64,000 bases of DNA from Cohnella cholangitidis (GTDB lineage: Bacteria; Bacillota; Bacilli; Paenibacillales; Paenibacillaceae), in NCBI RefSeq assembly GCF_014107495.1, contig NZ_CP041969.1, positions 1,857,001 through 1,921,000 on the forward strand, in the 5' to 3' direction. The notes under the pieces were generated by a model that saw nothing but the letters and a program-made list of their open reading frames with translations, had not been told where the DNA came from and did no database searches. A program made the translations under genes and the position numbers. Of the stretch, positions 9,842 to 19,593 are shown piece after piece (the stretch's first letter is position 1; the number at the start of each line of letters is the position of its first letter).

Positions 9842-9847
9842 TATAAT
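9842..9847 (+). promoter_or_regulatory. -10 box of the doxX transcript
   Basis: A perfect TATAAT with no recognisable -35 hexamer 17 bases before it (CATTAT). It lies just downstream of the TGTGA-N6-TCACA dyad. Confidence 0.45.
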
Positions 9848-9890
9848 CAAGACAAGAAAGACAAGAAAACAAACGAGGATGGTGATCCCG

Positions 9891-9968
9891 ATGTTGAACC
9901 AATTTCGATCTCGAACATCGGCGAGACATACGATAAACCGATCATTACAATTCGCCGCTTTCGCTTAA
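9891..9968 (+). CDS. possible 25-residue leader peptide
   Basis: ATG at 9891, or in-frame ATG at 9879 within GAGGATGG, opens a 25-codon basic frame (MLNQFRSRTSARHTINR...) that ends 25 bases before the doxX start. It lies downstream of the proposed doxX promoter and so would be on the same transcript. Nothing beyond position and a GAGG motif supports its translation. Confidence 0.2.
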   Translation: MLNQFRSRTSARHTINRSLQFAAFA

Positions 9969-9993
9969 TACACTAAAATTAGGAGTGAGTGTC

Positions 9994-10536
9994 ATGTTAA
10001 AATTATGGAGAGAGAATCGTATAGCCGCAGTCCTCGTCACCATTGTCCGTTTCGTGGTCGGATATGCTTGGATCACCGCAGGATGGCATAAAATCACTGG
10101 CGCAACGCCTTTCAACGCCGGAGGATTCTTGAATGGAGCCATTAATAATCCGGTCGTCGATAAGGCAACGGGCGAGGCGGTCTACCCGACTTACCTTGCT
10201 TTCCTAGAAAACTTCGCGCTGCCGAACGTTAAAATCATAAACATCTTGATTCCTTGGGGAGAATTCCTTGTAGGTCTTGGTCTCATCCTAGGTACGTTGA
10301 CCCTCACGGCCGCATTCTTCGGACTCTTAATGAACTTCATGTTTATGTTCGCCGGAACCGTAAGCACGAACCCTTGGCTAACGCTTCTCGGATTGCTGGT
10401 CGTCGTCGCCGGAACGAACGCGGGTCGCTTCGGACTTGACCGTTACGTCCTTCCGCTCCTTCACAAAGGCACGGATCGCCTCTTCCACCGCAAGCCGAAA
10501 GATCCGGCTACGGGCGCAGGCATTCTAGCTAAGTAA
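9994..10536 (+). CDS. DoxX/DoxD family membrane protein
   Basis: 180 residues with about four membrane helices and the DoxX-family pattern: an early RFVVGYAWITAGWHKI segment, then LIPWGEFLVGLGLILGTLT, then a terminal helix pair. Such proteins are linked to the quinone pool or to thiol/oxidative stress; DoxD is the small membrane subunit of thiosulfate:quinone oxidoreductase. The exact substrate here is unknown. The ATG at 9994 is chosen because AGGAG (9981-9985) stands 8 bases before it; the in-frame GTG at 9985 would overlap that site. A candidate redox or anaerobic regulator site lies upstream. The gene is monocistronic, closed by a strong terminator. Confidence 0.8.
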   Translation: MLKLWRENRIAAVLVTIVRFVVGYAWITAGWHKITGATPFNAGGFLNGAINNPVVDKATGEAVYPTYLAFLENFALPNVKIINILIPWGEFLVGLGLILGTLTLTAAFFGLLMNFMFMFAGTVSTNPWLTLLGLLVVVAGTNAGRFGLDRYVLPLLHKGTDRLFHRKPKDPATGAGILAK

Positions 10537-10562
10537 CAGATCATAGTTATAACTCTTCATTA

Positions 10563-10605
10563 AAAGGACCGTCAGGATGACTTCAAATCATCCTGACGGT
10601 CTTTT
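10563..10605. terminator. bidirectional intrinsic terminator
   Basis: A perfect 14-bp stem (10567-10580 with 10588-10601) and a seven-base loop, with TTTT on one side and AAAA on the other. It can serve both doxX (+) and the convergent penicillin-binding protein gene (-). Confidence 0.9.
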
Positions 10606-10623
10606 CTATGATGCGTATATGAA

Positions 10624-12737
10624 TTACTCCTCTTTTCTCCCCTTCCATTCCTTTTTCTCTTTATCCTGCTTATCTTTTTTATCTTTCTTATCCTTCTTAT
10701 CTTTCTTTTCATTTTTATCTTTATTTTTATCTTTCTTATCCGCTTTCCCTTTCTTATCTTCTTTATTGCCATTCCCTTTATTTGATTTCCCAGTAGCGGG
10801 ACGCTTAAACTCGGATACCGGAACACCCTTTAAGGCCAATGACATCATCTCTTTGAAAATTAAAGCCGGATATTGCCCTCCCGATGTCGTTAAATAATGC
10901 TTACTATCCGTATTGTCGTAACCCAGCCAAACCGCCCCAACCAATTCCGGCGTATAACCGACAAACCAAGCGTCTTTCGCACCGCCGGTAATCCCTGAGA
11001 ACTGTTTACTCTGCGGAAGCTGTGTCGTACCCGTCTTCCCCGCTACCGGACGATCCATCGCCGCGTTCCTTCCCGTTCCTTCCCTGACCACACCCATCAA
11101 CAGTTCCGTCATCGCGTGAGCATTCTCCGGTAACATAACGGCAACCGATCGAGCTCGGCCTCGGCCAGAACTCTTCCGTCCGTCGTAGTGATTTTAGTGA
11201 TCGTATGGGCTGAAACCTCTGTCCCAAGATTAGGAAAGATACTATAGCTTTGCGCCATTTGAAGCGGAGATAACCCTTGGAATAGTCCGCCCAGCGCCAA
11301 ACTTAGATTGTTATCTTCTTCACTAAGCGGAATCCCGAGCTTCTCGACAAACGATTTTCCGGTTTGCAGCCCAATCTCGTTCAATAACCAAACCGCCGGA
11401 ATATTCCTCGATTGGATAACCGCATCTCGAAGCGATACCTGCCCCAAAGTTCGATGATCCGAATTTTCAGGTTTATAACCATTAATATCTAACGGACCAT
11501 CGTAGAGCGTCGATTGCGCATCATAGCCCTTTTCCAGTGCGGGCGCGTAGACCATCAGGGGTTTGAATGCCGATCCGGGTTGTCTTACAAGCTGTGTCGC
11601 ATGGTTGAAACCTCGAAATACATGTTCACCCCGTTGCCCCACGATTCCTCGAACACCTCCAGTAGAGGGATCCAAGATGACTGCTCCGCTCTGCACGAGT
11701 TGATCGGGAGCGCTTTGCGGAAACAGGGAATCATTACGGTACGTTTCTTCCATCGCATTTTGAACGACAGGATCTAGCTCTGTGAAGATCAGAAGATTTC
11801 CCGCTAACAGCTGGCGCTCGGTAAATCCATATAATTCAATAGCCTCATCGATCACTTCGTCGGTATATGAAGCAAATTGACCTAGCAAATGATTTTGCTG
11901 TTCAGAGGGAACCTTCTTGAGTACATGAATGGGTTCAACAATGGCTTGGTTATACTCATCATTCGAAATAAAATCTTCATCGCGCATTAAGCTGAGCACA
12001 AGATTTCTTCGCTCCAACGCGAGCTCCTTATTCTTAAGCGGAGAATAACGACTGGGCGCTTTCGGCAGCGCGGCCAATAAGGCGGATTCAGCCAACGTCA
12101 AATCCTTCGTATCTTTGCCGAAATATCGCTTAGCTGCTCTCTGTATCCCCCATTGACCTTCACCGAAGTAAATTTGATTCAAATACATTTCAAGAATCTG
12201 GTCCTTATTATAAGTAGATTCAATCTTGAGAGCATAGGCTGCTTCCGTCAGCTTGCGTGAGAACGTTTTTTCACCGGTCAAAAATACGTTTTTGGCGAGT
12301 TGCTGGGTAATCGTGCTTCCGCCCTGCGCTGCGCCGCCTTCCTTCACATTGCGGAATACAGCCCGAATAATGCCAAAGGCGTCCACTCCGGTATGATCGT
12401 AATATCGCTTATCTTCGACCGCGACGATCGCTTGCCGCATATGCAGCGGAATTTGGTCGAGCGATACGGACTCGATTTTGACGGAAACGATCTCGGAGCT
12501 CGGATTACCATTCTTATCTATCAATTGAGTCGGAGCTAATATGGGAACAACCAACTTCTCAATATCAAGAGAATTTACCCAATAGACTCCGATAGCCGCA
12601 AGCGTCGTAAACACTAGAAGGAATGCGATGATCAAAATACGAAATCTTTTCCTAAGTTTATAGATGCCGGAAAGGCGTGACATTCTGGAGTCGCTGCGAG
12701 TATTTCCTTGTTCCTTATGTAAATTCTGCTCTCTCAT
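10624..12737 (-). pseudogene. class A penicillin-binding protein (PBP1A type), frameshifted
   Basis: Intact it would be about 704 residues: membrane anchor (about 30-55), glycosyltransferase family 51 domain (EDKRYYDHTGVD, QGGSTITQQLAKN), then a transpeptidase domain with SxxK serine near residue 393 (QPGSAFKP), SxN (SRN) and KTG (GKTGTTQ). The frame breaks at about 11143-11150. Upstream reading continues into a short nonsense tail, while the second frame (SVAVMLPENAHAMTELL...) carries the KTG box and the rest. One missing base next to the GG of GATCGG explains it. As read, the transpeptidase would lack KTG and be dead. The C-terminus is a run rich in Lys and Asp (about 45 residues). ATG 12737 has AGGAG six bases upstream. 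It may be a true pseudogene or a sequence error. Confidence 0.8.
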
Positions 12738-13297
12738 AGTTGTCTCCTACTGTGGTAAAACGTATCATTAACCCGAAATAGAACACGAAATAGATGGTTT
12801 CTAAGTCTATATAATAGTGGGGGAAAATTCGACTTATCGTCAAATGAAGATTATTCCAAGCGAAAAAGAGATGACTTCTGCACAGCACAGAAACCATCTC
12901 TACAAGTCTTTTTTGTTTTGTTCAGCGATATTAGAAGTATTCATGTACGAACTTTTCTAAGTGAAATAAATCAAGCACGGGACTTTTACCTCTAGTCATT
13001 CAAGAAATTCTATTATCTAGCATAATAGCACCGCTAATCTCATAAATCTCGTTTTTAGATACATAATTTGTTTTTTTTAACCATTCAATCTTATCTTCTA
13101 AATTTTTATGAAACGTCCACCCCCCCGGACGGTTCATTACCGTGCAACCCCGTAACACACTTCACTTATGATCATCTGCTTTATCATCAACCTGCATACG
13201 ATCGAATGGGATTCATCTTAAAGTTTTTACGAGTTATTGACGATACTATTGAAAGATAGCCCATACCGCAGTACCCATAGTGAAAGGAATTGGCTGT
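12738..13297. other. intergenic region between the PBP gene and hybrid kinase 2
   Basis: AT-rich, 560 bases. It contains an imperfect hairpin at 12868-12902 (AGAGATG ... CATCTCT) followed by TCTTTTTTG, which looks like a plus-strand terminator with no gene to its left. At 13140-13259 a frame ends in YDHLLYHQPAYDRMGFILKF...; it may be the 3' remnant of a lost gene. No complete gene is seen. Confidence 0.4.
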
Positions 13298-16200
13298 GTG
13301 AAAAATAGAAAGTTTCTCTCTCTAATTATGATTGCTATTACTCTCTTGACAACGTACTTTGTCCTTCATTCCTTTCGTATATTCGACTCCAGTACATTCG
13401 CGGCAAAAAATGGCGTTCTTTCGTTGCAGCATTGGGATCGTCAGGATGAACTTGAGCTTGATGGAGAATGGGACTTCTATCCGGAAGAATTAATCGTGCC
13501 AAACCCGGACGAGGATGTCTTTGATCGTTATAAGACCAAACGCCAATCCATACCGGTACCCGCTCCATGGAACCGCTATAAATCTGAGAAGGCAGTTCCT
13601 TACGGGACAGGCACCTATCGCTTGCTCATCCAAGTTCCGGAAGATGACCTGTATGGCGTAAAGCTGAATACGATTCGTAATGCCAATAAAGTGTATATAA
13701 ACGGACAGGAGCTCGGATCAGCAGGCGTTCCTTCCCAAAGAGCCGAAGAATATCGCTTCGATTACAAAAAGTATGTCGTGTTGGGAAACAGTAAGAACAA
13801 ACAAATAGAGCTTGTTATCCTCGTTGCCAATTATGACTATGCCGTTGGCGGGATTGTCAGCTCGCTCGATTTCGGTCTAGCCGATCAAATATTATCCGAA
13901 CAAGGCCGTGCCAAATTCGTTGAAGGCTTTCTTATTTCCGGCTATCTGCTGTTTTCGTTTATATACTTTACGGCATATGTACAACACAAACGGAGATTTC
14001 GGTATGAGCTATATTTCAGTCTATTCTGTTTGGCGCAAGCTTTACACATATCCACGATAAATGAAAGGTGGATCTACTTACTATTCCCTGAGTTAAGCCC
14101 GTCTTCTCAACTAGAAATACAAGCCATCTCACTTACGCTTTTCGTGTTGTTTTTCCTATTGTTTGTGTATCATTTCTTCAACTTGACCGCCAGCAGAAGG
14201 ATCGTCGCCGCATTAAGCGCAATGCTTGGAATTCAAGCCTTGGCCGTGTATACGTTAAGCATAACGTTCGATCTAATGGTAAACGTTTCATTTACGCTCA
14301 TTCAACTCATTATTTCAGGGACTACCGCTATCGGTTACGTGTATATTTTTATCCTGCTGCTAAAAGCCTACAGACAAAAAACGGATGAGTCCAACTATGT
14401 GCTGATCGTTGTTTATACTTTTGCTCTTTACGGTATCCTGCTTCTCATTGTCCTGCTATTTGAAGTAGATATCGAAATACCGTCATTTCTTTTGTTTTTA
14501 ATTATGGTAATGAGTTTAGCGCTATTACTGAGTCACCGTTCTCAGCAAGCGTATAACAAGGTAGAGGAAATGTCTAATGAATTGCTTGAATTCGACCGAA
14601 TGAAGGATGAATTTCTAGTCAAAACCTCACATGAGCTTGGCACTCCGCTCCATGGGATTATGAATCTGTCTCAATCGCTGCTGGAGGGGGTAGAGGGGCC
14701 TTTAAAAAGGAAACAGCAAGAAAGCGCAATATTAATACACTCGGTGAGTAGAAGATTGGCAGGGTTGGTTAAGGATCTTTCTTTCATTTCCAAAATAAAG
14801 CGAGGCGAGGTTTCTTTCACAGCCAAACCGATCGATATCCGAATGGTTGAAGAAGTGCTCGCTGAGATTGCTATGTCATGCCCCCCTCTCCGTCTGTTCA
14901 AATTATCAATAAGATCCCGGCAAATTTGCCGCTTGTCTACACGGATGAGCAGAAGCTAAAGCAAGTATTCTTTAATCTGATCTACAATGCGATTAAATTC
15001 ACCAAGCAGGGAACGATCACGATTTCAGCTCGAATCCTAGAGGAACAGGCGCACATATCGGTTGAGGATACGGGTCCGGGTATTGCTGCAGAGCACCACG
15101 GCCTTATCTTTACAACATTCTATCAAGTTGAAAGCAGCCGTGCCAGGGAATCGGAAGGTCTGGGTCTGGGATTAAGCATTACCAAGAAAATTGTGGAGAG
15201 TGCAGGCGGACGTATTTGGGTCACTTCCGAAATAGGTAAAGGTTCTTGCTTCACCTTCACGGTCCCGCTGGCTACTAACGAGCAGCTAATGGGACATAAG
15301 GAAATAAGCAGTAGCGAAGCGAACGAACAAGCTGCGTCTGCCCAAGGGATAGATCGAGAGATGAAGCTGTCGCTGCCTGCCCTGTCTACAAGAGTGGAAG
15401 GATCAAAACCGTATACCATATTAGTCGTAGATGACGAGCCTGCCAACTTGAAGGCGCTTATTAATATGCTTCATTCGCTTCATTATAGTGTAATTGCAGT
15501 AGGCAGCGGGCAGGAAGCACTCGACATCATTGAATCGGAACAGGTGGATCTATTAGTTTTAGATTTGATGATGCCCCAGATGACGGGATATGAGGTCTGC
15601 CAAACGATTAGACAGAAGCGAGACTTGGTGGATTTGCCTATTATCATATTAACAGCAGCAGGACAATTGTCCGACTTAGTTATATCCTTCCAATTAGGGG
15701 CCAACGATTACTTGCAAAAGCCTGTTAATTTGAAAGAATTAGAGATGCGAATCGAGTCGTTGCTATTAATGAAAAAATCAGCGCACGATGCTGTAGAGCA
15801 TGAACTCAGCTACTTTTACGCTCAGATTACGCCGCATTTTTTGTACAACACACTCAATTCGATTATTGCGCTAAGTTGGTCTGACCAGGAAAAAACCCAA
15901 ACTGCATTAGAACATCTTTCTACCTATTTCCGTGGAAAGCTGGATTACCAAAAGCAGCGCTCACTGGTCCCTTTGGGGGAAGAAATACAATTAGTAAAAG
16001 CTTACTTAGCGATCGAACAAATGCGCTTTGAAGAAAGACTTCGAATCGAATATAACATTGATGAAACCATTCAAACCTATATCCCGGCACTGACCATTCA
16101 GCCGCTAGTGGAAAACGCTGTGCGTCACGGGATAACAAAAAGAAAAGATGGCGGAACGCTGCGTCTTACGATCGAGCGGGAACAGCAGCATATCAAAATC

Positions 16201-16398
16201 ACGATAGAAGATAACGGGATCGGGATTCCTCTTGAAAAGCAGCAAGAGCTATTGCGTGGGCGAAACGAGCGATTAGGCTTTACAAATCCATTTATTAAGC
16301 TTTCGCTGATTAAAGGAACCCGTTTTCAATTGAATAGTGAGATGGGCAAAGGGACAACCATCATCATTCATATGCTCGAGATCAAAACCGCACATTGA
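13298..16398 (+). pseudogene. second 7TM hybrid sensor kinase, frameshifted at a C6 run
   Basis: A diverged paralogue of the kinase at 6569-9688, with the same order: membrane helix, DISM-type extracellular segment, 7TM region, HisKA with H near 444 (KTSHELGTPLHG, Gly in place of the usual Arg/Lys), HATPase, receiver (LVLDLMMPQMTGYE), LytS-type helix (QITPHFLYNTLNS) and second HATPase (LVENAVRHG). The frame changes at the CCCCCC run 14881-14886, between HisKA and the first HATPase: frame one ends at 14959 and the other frame continues to 16398. One missing base restores it. GTG 13298 is preferred over GTG 13280 because AAAGGA stands nine bases before it. No response regulator gene is adjacent. 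Sequence error, phase variation and true decay are all possible. Confidence 0.75.
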
Positions 16399-16399
16399 T

Positions 16400-16540
16400 A
16401 GCCATGGCGAATGGATATTCGAAGGGACAGAAGATTTTGTCCGCCAAGCGTTTGAGGAGAAATTCGACCTTCAGGTTAAGCTCATAAGCACCCCACAGGG
16501 CCCCGTTTATGCCGCAGAACTAGAGGGGATGAACGAATAG
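16400..16540 (+). pseudogene. possible 3' fragment of an unknown gene
   Basis: Directly after the kinase stop, in another frame, about 46 codons read SHGEWIFEGTEDFVRQAF ... TPQGPVYAAELEGMNE and end in TAG. The composition looks like real protein, but there is no start or ribosome binding site and I do not recognise it. It may be what is left of a gene lost by deletion. Confidence 0.25.
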
Positions 16541-16596
16541 ACGCCGATCATTTAGACCGACGCCAATTGGTACTTCATAAAGGACGGTAACCCACA

Positions 16597-18273
16597 TTAT
16601 TTCGTCACGATAAAGTTAGGTAGATTTTTTTCAAGATCCTTCATTCTTTCCGAATAATCTTGTTCTGCATGAGTTTCCGAAAGGATATTGTTCGACACTA
16701 ACAAGTCATAAAACGATTTCAGCATCTGGGCTGATATAGCGGAAGTAATCATCATTCTTTGACCGTCGATCAGAACGGAAGATATTTTTTCAGGCTGTAC
16801 AAGTTCAATTTGTACGCCGTTCCTGTCGATTATGAAATACATTTCCTTTACGTTTTCAAACACTAAATGTTTTACTTCTGCCCCGTTGGCCAAGCGACTC
16901 TGAACTTCTTTGATTGAATAGCCCGGATTCGGATCATTTATCAGCAGCCATTTTGCAAATTCTTTTGCATCGACTTCATCCGTATCGTATGTTTTCCAAA
17001 CAGCGCCATTATCTTTGCTTATCTGTATTGCGTTATCCATCGTGACACGAAGATAGATTTCGTTGTCCATATAAACAGCACGATACTTCGAATCCATAAG
17101 GCTGCCTATCAACTTCGGCACATCGTATTTCTTGTTGAATGTTAAATCGTACGGCATTAAATCCGTAATGGTGGCGCCTTGAGATAATGCGGGCACAATC
17201 TCGGTAGTGATAGCACCTTGATAGAATGCTGGCGCTGCTTCGGCTGAAGGTTCGGCTGTAGAATTGTCAACATCCGTAACAGCTTCCGTTTTGTCCAATG
17301 CAGAAGTCGCGAAGATGATAACGACACCGGCTACAAGCCCAACAGCGAGCAGCATCGTGGCGATCGTGATTTTCTTGGTTTTCATAATCGATATAATCCT
17401 TTCTTCGGTCGAGCTTTTGGAAAAGCTGCTAATCATCGGCGATAAACCGATTTTCTTTTCTTCCAAACGTACAAGTGCCCTAGCATAAGTAGGTTTCGTG
17501 TTTTCCCCAAATTTCCGTATGACTGTTTCATCGCAGAATAACTCTATATCGCGGTTGGCAAGGATATACATGCCCCATACAAAAGGGTTGAACCAATGGA
17601 CGCATACGCTAGCGGCAAGAATCCATTTTTTTAGCGTGTCGAATCGCTTGATGTGCGTAAATTCGTGGGTCAGGATAAGCGCAAGCTGTTTCTCATCGTC
17701 ATAATCTAAATTTTTCGGCAAGAGTACAACAGGCCGATAAATACCGTATGTAAGCGGAGTTGAAATATGATCTAGTTGCCTGATTTGAACATCTCGCCAT
17801 AACAAATTTGAATGCTGCCATTTTCCTATAAAATCGTTTCTAATAGGCACAGCCATTTTGTAGATTTTGCGATACCTTAAATGCGGAATGATAAAAAATA
17901 AAGCACACAACGTAAAACCAACTAACCACACCCACACAATAGGCGATATTCGTGAAGCCGTCTCCAATGGCATAATCGGCGCGTTCAATTGTTCTGTAAT
18001 TGGTGGCATGATTACCGTAGTTCCATTAATAAATGTTGAACTTTCCGGCGTGGAAATCAACTTTGGCGCTGTAAACATTCTGCTTAAATATTCCGCTGCC
18101 GTAAAAATGCTAAATTGCGATTGAACTGAGACAGGTACAAGCAATTGAATTAATGCAACGCCCCAAAGAAACATAAAGGTCATTTTGGGCAGCTTGTGAA
18201 TAAGCAAGGAACGTAAGAAAATAACTGCAAGAATAAAGACGGAAGCCGAGATACTTATTTGAAGTAAAGACAT
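16597..18273 (-). CDS. BlaR1/MecR1-like M56 membrane metalloprotease
   Basis: 558 residues. Four N-terminal membrane helices surround a gluzincin protease domain with HEFTH (about 203-207, THEFTHIKRFD) and the later zinc ligand region NRDIELFCDE; a further helix lies near 295-315. In BlaR1/MecR1 this protease responds to a beta-lactam bound outside the cell and leads to inactivation of the BlaI/MecI repressor. The C-terminal half here (about 320-558) is not a penicillin-binding domain: no SxxK/SxN/KTG set is visible, and it contains a doubled QGA-T-EIVPALSQGA segment. The signal is therefore probably something else. ATG 18273 follows GAGGTGAGGGA, and the gene starts 9 bases after blaI. Confidence 0.82.
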   Translation of the reverse strand: MSLLQISISASVFILAVIFLRSLLIHKLPKMTFMFLWGVALIQLLVPVSVQSQFSIFTAAEYLSRMFTAPKLISTPESSTFINGTTVIMPPITEQLNAPIMPLETASRISPIVWVWLVGFTLCALFFIIPHLRYRKIYKMAVPIRNDFIGKWQHSNLLWRDVQIRQLDHISTPLTYGIYRPVVLLPKNLDYDDEKQLALILTHEFTHIKRFDTLKKWILAASVCVHWFNPFVWGMYILANRDIELFCDETVIRKFGENTKPTYARALVRLEEKKIGLSPMISSFSKSSTEERIISIMKTKKITIATMLLAVGLVAGVVIIFATSALDKTEAVTDVDNSTAEPSAEAAPAFYQGAITTEIVPALSQGATITDLMPYDLTFNKKYDVPKLIGSLMDSKYRAVYMDNEIYLRVTMDNAIQISKDNGAVWKTYDTDEVDAKEFAKWLLINDPNPGYSIKEVQSRLANGAEVKHLVFENVKEMYFIIDRNGVQIELVQPEKISSVLIDGQRMMITSAISAQMLKSFYDLLVSNNILSETHAEQDYSERMKDLEKNLPNFIVTK

Positions 18274-18282
18274 TCCCTCACC

Positions 18283-18642
18283 TCATTCCATGCTATCGAT
18301 AAGACGTTTCAAGCGGCTAATTTCTTCTGTCGACAGTCGTTTCTGTCCCAACAATGAAGCAATCAGTCTGTCGGGGGCACCATCATACATTTTATTAATA
18401 AGTTCCGTAGTTTCGTGTTCTTGCGCCTGCTCTCGCGTAACAAGCGCATGGCAAACAAAATTAGGTTCCCGTCGTTCAATCGCCCCTTTATCAAGGCATC
18501 TCTTGATAATGGTATAAGTTGTAGTCTTACTCCAACCTATTTTTTCCTTTGTAATTTCTGCAATCCTCTTTGCAGCTGTATCGCCATCTCTCCACAAGAT
18601 TTCCATAATATTAAGCTCGCTATCGAATAACTTCATAACCAA
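18283..18642 (-). CDS. BlaI/MecI family transcriptional repressor
   Basis: 119 residues, the usual family length. An N-terminal winged helix (about 5-75; LNIMEILW, IGWSKTTTYTIIKRCLDKG) is followed by a helical dimerisation part (LIASLLGQKRLSTEEISRLKRLID). The TTG start at 18642 is chosen because GAGGTG lies seven bases upstream; the ATG two codons later would be 13 bases away. It forms an operon with the BlaR1-like gene. Two dyads in the promoter, one covering the -10 box, are the likely autoregulatory operators. No beta-lactamase gene lies next to it. Confidence 0.88.
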   Translation of the reverse strand: MVMKLFDSELNIMEILWRDGDTAAKRIAEITKEKIGWSKTTTYTIIKRCLDKGAIERREPNFVCHALVTREQAQEHETTELINKMYDGAPDRLIASLLGQKRLSTEEISRLKRLIDSME

Positions 18643-18665
18643 ATGAAAACACCTCGTTCATATTT

Positions 18666-18683
18666 ATTCTACTGCTGTAGAAT
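18666..18683. promoter_or_regulatory. BlaI-type operator dyad 1
   Basis: A perfect inverted repeat, ATTCTAC-TGCT-GTAGAAT, between the blaI promoter and its start codon. It matches dyad 2 exactly in both arms; the centres are 29 bp apart, close to three helical turns. Confidence 0.75.
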
Positions 18684-18694
18684 CATACATTTAT

Positions 18695-18723
18695 ATTCTA
18701 CTTGAGTAGAATCAATATGTCGA
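18695..18723 (-). promoter_or_regulatory. blaI-blaR1 promoter with overlapping operator dyad 2
   Basis: The minus strand reads TCGACA (18718-18723), 17 bases, TAGAAT (18695-18700), a good sigma-A promoter. The second dyad, ATTCTAC-TTGA-GTAGAAT (18695-18712), covers the -10 box, so a bound repressor would block RNA polymerase. Confidence 0.7.
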
Positions 18724-18807
18724 TAGAGTCCTATAATTTTCTTACACCAATTTCCCCATCCCCCATGCAGCCCTTCTTGATTGCTTTTTGAATATTAATA
18801 TTCAAAC

Positions 18808-18833
18808 AAAAAAGACGCCGATTATTCGACGTC
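18808..18833 (-). terminator. terminator after the 193-residue hypothetical gene
   Basis: An 8-bp stem, GACGTCGA/TCGGCGTC on the minus strand, followed by TTTTTTG. An AATATTAATATT palindrome lies just beyond it. Confidence 0.6.
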
Positions 18834-18929
18834 AATCCATCGTTTCATATCGCTTAAATTATAAATTTGAATTTCATTTGATAACCCCTTTATTCAAAAA
18901 AGCATATCCGTTAGTTTAGATGTACTGTT

Positions 18930-19511
18930 TCAAAAAGTCCTTATTTTCCGTTCCATTGATTTAGAGTAACCGAAACATTCTCTAAATAACTTCCTGCCTA
19001 TATATTGTTGAAATTTTTTATGTTTAAATCTGTAATATTCGTTCCAGTAGCTAATCATTCTATTATAGCTTTTGCAAAACGACTCAACATTTTCAAGACA
19101 AAATTTCTTAAAACGTTCTGTATCCTGTCCTTTTAAAACATCATAATTCATTTCTAATATTTCAACGACATATTCATCACATATTTTTACGATATAAGGA
19201 ATAGCCCAATCTTCGTAATCCATCTGAAGCAACGAATACATATGTTTTTGGCGAACAAACCCGTCACAACTTCTTGAATAAATGCAATGCAAAATCATTT
19301 GTTGTCGTGCACTTAAATTTTGTATAACTTCATTTGGAATATCAATGTAGTAGATACGATAAGGAAACCTAATCACGTTATTATCTTTAGAATATTGAAT
19401 AATGTCCTGGGACATACCAATATTGATGTTATTAAAAGTTTTATGAGGAATCAGTCCCATCGCCTGTTTCACATCATCACTCAAAAAATTTGGAAATCCA
19501 TCTTGAAACAT
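18930..19511 (-). CDS. hypothetical protein, accessory island
   Basis: 193 residues from ATG 19511 (MFQDGFPNFL), chosen because AAGGA stands nine bases before it; a longer frame from 19532 has no such site. The protein is rich in Tyr, Lys and aromatic residues, has no membrane helix or signal peptide, and I do not recognise it. It is AT-rich compared with the flanking chromosome and is the last of five small same-strand genes (21066 to 18930) that resemble stores of toxin-immunity or other accessory genes. The intergenic stretch 18724-18929 to its left holds only the terminator and AT-rich DNA. Confidence 0.55.
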   Translation of the reverse strand: MFQDGFPNFLSDDVKQAMGLIPHKTFNNINIGMSQDIIQYSKDNNVIRFPYRIYYIDIPNEVIQNLSARQQMILHCIYSRSCDGFVRQKHMYSLLQMDYEDWAIPYIVKICDEYVVEILEMNYDVLKGQDTERFKKFCLENVESFCKSYNRMISYWNEYYRFKHKKFQQYIGRKLFRECFGYSKSMERKIRTF

Positions 19512-19593
19512 ACATTCACATCCTTGCTTCACATAATTCTTAGTTCAACAAAACTGCCCGTTAGTCGAACGACAATATCATCATTTGTGTCAG

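Noticed and set aside
11130..11160. Programmed frameshift in the PBP gene
   Set aside because: There is no slippery heptamer or stimulatory structure at the site, and the same kind of defect occurs in three other genes.
12715..12897. 60-residue minus-strand frame ahead of the PBP gene
   Set aside because: It overlaps the PBP promoter and leader, and no ribosome binding site was seen.
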